This document shows positions 7,271-10,715 of a stretch of 10,715 nucleotides of DNA, in pieces. The stretch is from Paracoccus sp. (in: a-proteobacteria) (GTDB taxonomy: Bacteria > Pseudomonadota > Alphaproteobacteria > Rhodobacterales > Rhodobacteraceae), in the NCBI GenBank assembly GCA_031178645.1, contig JAPSIP010000031.1, forward strand, positions 1-10,715. Reading direction: 5' to 3'. Position 1 is the first letter of the stretch. Each line of letters begins with the position of its first letter. The notes beneath the pieces are model-generated. The model had not been told where the DNA came from, did not search any database, and saw only the letters and a list, made by a program, of their open reading frames with translations. The position numbers and the translations under genes are program-made.

Positions 7271-7471
7271 CCCTGACCTAACGGTGGCTGGAATCGGCCC
7301 GGTCGCGCGCTTTTCGTACTCCTTTTGCGATTTGGACGACCATAAAGCCAGCTTTGCAGGAAAGGGGCCTGCGGCCACCTTGGACATGGACAAGACGCCG
7401 GTCCGACCCGCGCCCTGTCTGTCACAAGTTTCTTGTTGCCCGTATCCGTTCCCAGTCAGGCACCCCATCCG
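7271..7471. promoter_or_regulatory. 201-base spacer with three small dyads, possible internal promoter region
   Basis: No gene is visible between the polymerase stop and the transferase start. The spacer is less GC-rich than the genes around it. It contains AAAGC-CA-GCTTT (7344-7355), GCAGG-7-CCTGC (7356-7372) and ACAAG-TTT-CTTGT (7424-7436). No hairpin followed by a T run is present, so no intrinsic terminator is called, and no clear -35/-10 pair was found. Arms of five bases are near what chance would give, so the regulatory label is a guess from spacer length alone. Confidence 0.25.
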
Positions 7472-8818
7472 ATGACAGCCCTGCCAGATGTCAAGACCAT
7501 GTCGGACGCCGTGTTCCAGGACATGCGCGTTCACCGAACCCGCCGCGACCGCAGTGCGGTTGCGCGCTCACTCTGCATCGTCGCGCTGACCGGAGGCGCG
7601 GCCGCATCCGCATTCGCAGCGGATGCAGGCACCGAAGGCCGGCTGATCCTGTTGGCCGGCGGCGCGTTCCTGGCCTGCCTTTGGGCCTTCGGGTCGCTGC
7701 CCGGCTTCGGCCTTCACCCCGAGGCGCGGCTGCGCAAGGCGGTCCAGGCCTGGTTCGCCAGCCTGTGCATCGCCCTGATCAGCGCCCTGGTCCTGGCCGA
7801 CCCTCACGCGGACGAGATCACGCGCTTTGTTCTGGCCTTCCTTGCCCTTGCCATCGCCCAGGCCGTCTGCGCTCGCATCCTCCGGACGATCCTCCGGCGG
7901 TCGGGACACTGGGGCGAGGCGGTTCACCTTGCCGGCGATCCGGCAAGGGTCGCAGGCCTGCGGAGCTGGCTTCATGACAATCCCGACACGGGGCTTGATC
8001 CTGATCCCGACAGCCGGGCAGGCAAGGTCCTGTGGGCCGATGCGGCGGCACCAAGCCCGGAACAGCTTGAACGGCTTGCGCGGACCTATTCCCAGATCGT
8101 CCTGGTCCATGATCTGCCGCGCACGACAATGACAGGCATTCATCCTGCCTGGCAGGACGGCGCGATCGGCACCCAGATCACGCTGGCCAGACGGGACGGG
8201 ATATCCCGCTGGATCAAGCGCGGCATCGACCTGGCCGTCGTCATCCCTGTCGGCATCGTCGCACTGCCCGTCGTGGCCCTGGCCGCCCTGGCGGTCCGGC
8301 TGGTCGATCCCGGCCCGGCCTTCCATGTCCAGCACCGCGACGGGCGCGACGGACGCCCCTTCGCGATGCTGAAGCTGCGGACCATGTATCTTGACGCCGA
8401 CCGGATGCTGGCCCGCCTGATCGAGACGGATCCCGCGATCCGCGAGGAATGGGAAACCCATTTCAAGCTGCGCCACGACCCCCGCGTCCTGCCGGTCATC
8501 GGGCCCTTCCTTCGCACCAGCAGCCTGGACGAATTGCCGCAACTGATGAACATCCTGCGCGGCGAGATGAGCCTGGTCGGACCGCGCCCCTTTCCCGATT
8601 ACCATCTGTCGGCAATGCCCGCCGATTTCCGCGCAAGAAGGGCCACGGTCACCCCCGGCCTGACCGGGCTGTGGCAGATATCGGAACGGGGGGACGCGGA
8701 TCTGGGCGTGCAGCAGCAACTGGACGATTTCTACATCTCGGGGCGCAGCCTTTGGGGCGACCTGTCGATCTTCCTGCGAACCTTCAGCGCCGTGCTTGGG
8801 CGGGGCGGGGCCTTCTGA
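7472..8818 (+). CDS. WbaP/ExoY-type undecaprenyl-phosphate sugar-1-phosphate transferase
   Basis: This polyprenyl-phosphate hexose-1-phosphate transferase starts repeat-unit synthesis by moving a sugar phosphate, typically galactose or glucose, from a UDP-sugar to undecaprenyl phosphate. From ATG 7472 it has 448 residues, close to full-length WbaP and twice the length of ExoY. Four N-terminal membrane helices (about 33-53, 56-77, 91-110, 117-137) precede a soluble middle domain in which the usual glycine-rich nucleotide-fold motif is degenerate (HLAGDPARV). A fifth hydrophobic segment (about 249-278) leads into the catalytic domain with [14 protein letters not shown] (300-305), the catalytic Asp-Glu pair in SSLDELPQ (353-354), LVGPRP (368-373) and TPGLTGLWQ (394-402). 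The start is uncertain: TTG 7433 and ATG 7499 are alternatives and none has a strong ribosome binding site. The donor sugar cannot be told from sequence. Confidence 0.92.
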   Translation: MTALPDVKTMSDAVFQDMRVHRTRRDRSAVARSLCIVALTGGAAASAFAADAGTEGRLILLAGGAFLACLWAFGSLPGFGLHPEARLRKAVQAWFASLCIALISALVLADPHADEITRFVLAFLALAIAQAVCARILRTILRRSGHWGEAVHLAGDPARVAGLRSWLHDNPDTGLDPDPDSRAGKVLWADAAAPSPEQLERLARTYSQIVLVHDLPRTTMTGIHPAWQDGAIGTQITLARRDGISRWIKRGIDLAVVIPVGIVALPVVALAALAVRLVDPGPAFHVQHRDGRDGRPFAMLKLRTMYLDADRMLARLIETDPAIREEWETHFKLRHDPRVLPVIGPFLRTSSLDELPQLMNILRGEMSLVGPRPFPDYHLSAMPADFRARRATVTPGLTGLWQISERGDADLGVQQQLDDFYISGRSLWGDLSIFLRTFSAVLGRGGAF

Positions 8819-8870
8819 GCCTTCCCCGCCGCCGATCATCACCGACCCACAACAAGAGCCGAGGATAAAG

Positions 8871-9938
8871 ATGGCTGCATCCAAACGCATATTGGTCACC
8901 GGAGGCTCGGGGTTTCTGGGGTCGTTCCTGTGCGAAAGCTTGCTGAACGATGGGCACGACGTTCTATGCGTCGACAACTTCCAGACCGGATCGCGCCGGA
9001 ACATCCTGCATCTTCAGGACAATCCGCGTTTCGAGGTCATGCGCCACGACGTGACGGTCCCGCTTTATGTCGAGGTGGACGAGATCTGGAACCTGGCCTC
9101 GCCAGCCTCGCCGATTCACTATCAGACCGATCCGGTCAAGACGGTGAAGACCAATGTCCTGGGCGCCATCCACATGCTGGGGCTGGCGCGGCGGACGAAG
9201 TCGCGCATCTTCCAGGCCTCGACCAGCGAAATCTATGGCGATCCGCTGGTCCATCCCCAGCCCGAAGCCTATTGGGGCAACGTCAACACCATCGGACCCC
9301 GTTCCTGCTATGACGAGGGCAAGCGTTGCGCCGAAACGCTGTTCTTCGACTACAAGCGGCATCTTGGACTCGACATCCGGATGGCCCGGATCTTCAACAC
9401 CTATGGCCCCAGGATGAGCAGCCATGACGGGCGGGTGGTGTCCAATTTCATCGTGCAGGCCCTGAGGGGCGAACCGATCACGATCTATGGCGCCGGAACC
9501 CAGACCCGTTCCTTCTGCTATGTCGATGACCTGATCGCAGGCTTCCGCCTGCTGATGAACGCGCCAGGCGATGCGCCCATGCCGATGAACCTGGGCAACC
9601 CGGCGGAATTCACCATCCGAGAACTGGCCGATCTGGTGATCGAACTGACCGGATCTCCGTCGCGGATCGACCATCGGCCCTTGCCGACGGATGACCCTGT
9701 GCAGCGCAAGCCCGACATTTCCAGGGCCACCCAGTATCTGGGCTGGACGCCCCGCATCCAGCTGCGGGAAGGCCTGGCACATACGATTGCCTATTTCGAA
9801 AACCTGCTGTCCCGTGGGACGGATCGGCAGGTCGTGGAGCCAAGGCCAAAGGAGGCGATCATCGTTCCGGCCGCTGCGGCGGCGCCCGTTCCCGCAGGCG
9901 ATCACGTCAACGGCCTTGGACAGTTCGGCCTGCCATGA
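8871..9938 (+). CDS. uxs: UDP-glucuronate decarboxylase (UDP-xylose synthase) with a C-terminal extension
   Basis: An NAD-dependent short-chain dehydrogenase of the UXS family, which converts UDP-glucuronate to UDP-xylose in the cytoplasm. The ATG lies six bases after GAGG and gives 355 residues. Visible motifs are the Rossmann loop TGGSGFLGS (10-18), the acidic VDNF after strand 2 (34-37), [14 protein letters not shown] (59-72), the catalytic STSEIYGDP (117-125, E120), the Y-x3-K pair in [11 protein letters not shown] (Y147, K151) and [11 protein letters not shown] (172-182). The segments [15 protein letters not shown] and [12 protein letters not shown] are near signatures of this subfamily and separate it from dTDP-glucose dehydratases and UDP-glucose epimerases. 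The core ends at about residue 312. The last roughly 43 residues, with an Ala/Pro-rich run, are longer than usual for bacterial members. The gene overlaps the next glycosyltransferase as ATGA, so xylose is a likely donor for this locus. Confidence 0.93.
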   Translation: MAASKRILVTGGSGFLGSFLCESLLNDGHDVLCVDNFQTGSRRNILHLQDNPRFEVMRHDVTVPLYVEVDEIWNLASPASPIHYQTDPVKTVKTNVLGAIHMLGLARRTKSRIFQASTSEIYGDPLVHPQPEAYWGNVNTIGPRSCYDEGKRCAETLFFDYKRHLGLDIRMARIFNTYGPRMSSHDGRVVSNFIVQALRGEPITIYGAGTQTRSFCYVDDLIAGFRLLMNAPGDAPMPMNLGNPAEFTIRELADLVIELTGSPSRIDHRPLPTDDPVQRKPDISRATQYLGWTPRIQLREGLAHTIAYFENLLSRGTDRQVVEPRPKEAIIVPAAAAAPVPAGDHVNGLGQFGLP

Positions 9939-10715
9939 ACAGCCTTTCGCCCAGGCCTCGCCTGCTGTTCTTCCAGTGGGACCATGCCCCGAACAAGGCG
10001 GCCTCGGGCTTTCTGACCTTGCAGATGAACCTGCATGTCAAGTGCCTGGCGCAGTTCTTCGACGTCACCGTGATCTCCCACGACTGCGACTTCGACCAGG
10101 TTTGCGACCGCCATCAGCCGGATCTGGTTCTGTTCGAGGCAGGTTATCGCAGCCACGGCTCGCGGCGCATCCGCATCGACAATACCGCGACCCATCCCCG
10201 GATTCCCCGGCTGGGCCTGCACAATGGCGATCCGTGGTGCGACCGCCGCGCGGGGTTCTGGGCGGACATGGACGATTGGGGGGTCGAGACGGCCTTCGCG
10301 ATCGGCACCGCTACCCCGGCCTATATGCCCGATCAGGCCGACCGGATCTTCGTCTGGCCCAATTTCATCGACCCCGACATGTTCCGGTTCCGCGGCCAGA
10401 CGAAGGTCATTCCCGTGATGCTGACGGGACAAAGCGGGCCGCTCTATCCCTGGCGCAGCGCCGTTTACCAGACGCTGGCGCAGCATTACCCCAGTCTGAT
10501 CACCCCGGCCTTCCGCTACGAAGACGCCGGGGCGCGGCGCCTGCTGTCGGGGCAGGCCTATGCCGATGCGCTGGGCGCCAGTTGGGTTTCGCCCAGTTGC
10601 GGCACGATGGGCCACGAGCTTGTCCGAAAGCACCTTGAGATACCGGGCGCGGGCTGCCTTCTGGTGACCGAGCGCACGCCCGTGCTGGAGGCGGCGGGCT
10701 TTCGCGACGGCGAGA
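9935..10715 (+). CDS. CgeB-like glycosyltransferase, 3' end outside the window
   Basis: An open frame runs from ATG 9935 (in an ATGA overlap with the UXS stop) to the window edge, 260 codons with no stop. It starts [14 protein letters not shown] with [16 protein letters not shown] close behind, and continues with [13 protein letters not shown] (63-75), [13 protein letters not shown] (93-105), a [11 protein letters not shown] segment (140-150) and, near the edge, [20 protein letters not shown] (227-246) followed by AAGFRDGE. That last block matches the donor-side motif of the CgeB/YkvP-like glycosyltransferases (Glyco_trans_1_2 type), which use a GT-B fold. No signal peptide or membrane segment is seen, so the protein is probably cytoplasmic. 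Its position right after UDP-xylose synthase makes a pentosyl transferase an attractive but unproven idea. The C-terminal part, which would complete the donor site, lies beyond the window. Confidence 0.75.
   Translation, partial: MNSLSPRPRLLFFQWDHAPNKAASGFLTLQMNLHVKCLAQFFDVTVISHDCDFDQVCDRHQPDLVLFEAGYRSHGSRRIRIDNTATHPRIPRLGLHNGDPWCDRRAGFWADMDDWGVETAFAIGTATPAYMPDQADRIFVWPNFIDPDMFRFRGQTKVIPVMLTGQSGPLYPWRSAVYQTLAQHYPSLITPAFRYEDAGARRLLSGQAYADALGASWVSPSCGTMGHELVRKHLEIPGAGCLLVTERTPVLEAAGFRDGE

Noticed and set aside
5534..7534. A 666-residue open frame on the minus strand across the polymerase gene
   Set aside because: It is a shadow of the GC-rich plus-strand polymerase gene and of the export gene in another frame. 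Its product is Gln/Arg/Gly/His-rich without motifs, whereas both overlapped genes have clear families.
7568..9004. A 478-residue minus-strand open frame opposite the sugar-phosphate transferase
   Set aside because: The plus strand carries every ExoY/WbaP motif here. The antisense product is Gln/Gly/Asp-rich with no motif, as expected from strong third-position GC bias.

Overview
The window is part of an exopolysaccharide (capsule/EPS) biosynthesis locus from a GC-rich bacterium. Codon third positions are almost all G or C. Genes overlap tightly, and GTG starts and AGGAG-type ribosome binding sites recur. The combination of ExoF-like export protein, ExoQ/Wzy-like polymerase and ExoY/WbaP-like initiating transferase points to an alphaproteobacterium. 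A Rhodobacterales member such as Paracoccus is my best guess, inferred from protein style and not from any search.

The locus has two arms diverging from a roughly 215-base spacer at 5767-5983. The left arm is read on the minus strand: an ExoF/Wza-type polysaccharide export protein (5766 to 4591), a family 2 glycosyltransferase (4594 to 3647), two GT4-type glycosyltransferases (3650 to 2523, and about 2482 to 1331), and a Wzz/GumC-type chain-length protein (1334 to 78). Three of its four junctions are ATGA overlaps. The exception lies between the two GT4 genes. A strong ribosome binding site and a GTGA overlap there open only a 14-codon frame, which ends in TGATG on a possible start of the next gene. 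The chain-length protein stops before its expected second membrane segment, and its frame stays open past the stop to the window edge.

The right arm is read on the plus strand: a Wzy/O-antigen-ligase-type membrane protein (5984-7270), a 201-base spacer, a WbaP/ExoY-type undecaprenyl-phosphate sugar-1-phosphate transferase (about 7472-8818), a UDP-glucuronate decarboxylase that makes UDP-xylose (8871-9938), and the first 260 codons of a CgeB-like glycosyltransferase (9935 to the window end).

Together these genes cover most steps of a Wzy-dependent pathway. The WbaP-like enzyme loads the first sugar on undecaprenyl phosphate, and the glycosyltransferases extend the repeat unit, probably using UDP-xylose for at least one residue. 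The Wzy-like protein polymerises it, and the Wzz-like and ExoF-like proteins control length and export. I see no Wzx flippase, tyrosine kinase or phosphatase; these would have to lie outside the window. There are no tRNA, rRNA, CRISPR, phage or insertion sequence signals. The system class is well known. The points worth a second look are the two reading-frame anomalies and a few family-level oddities.
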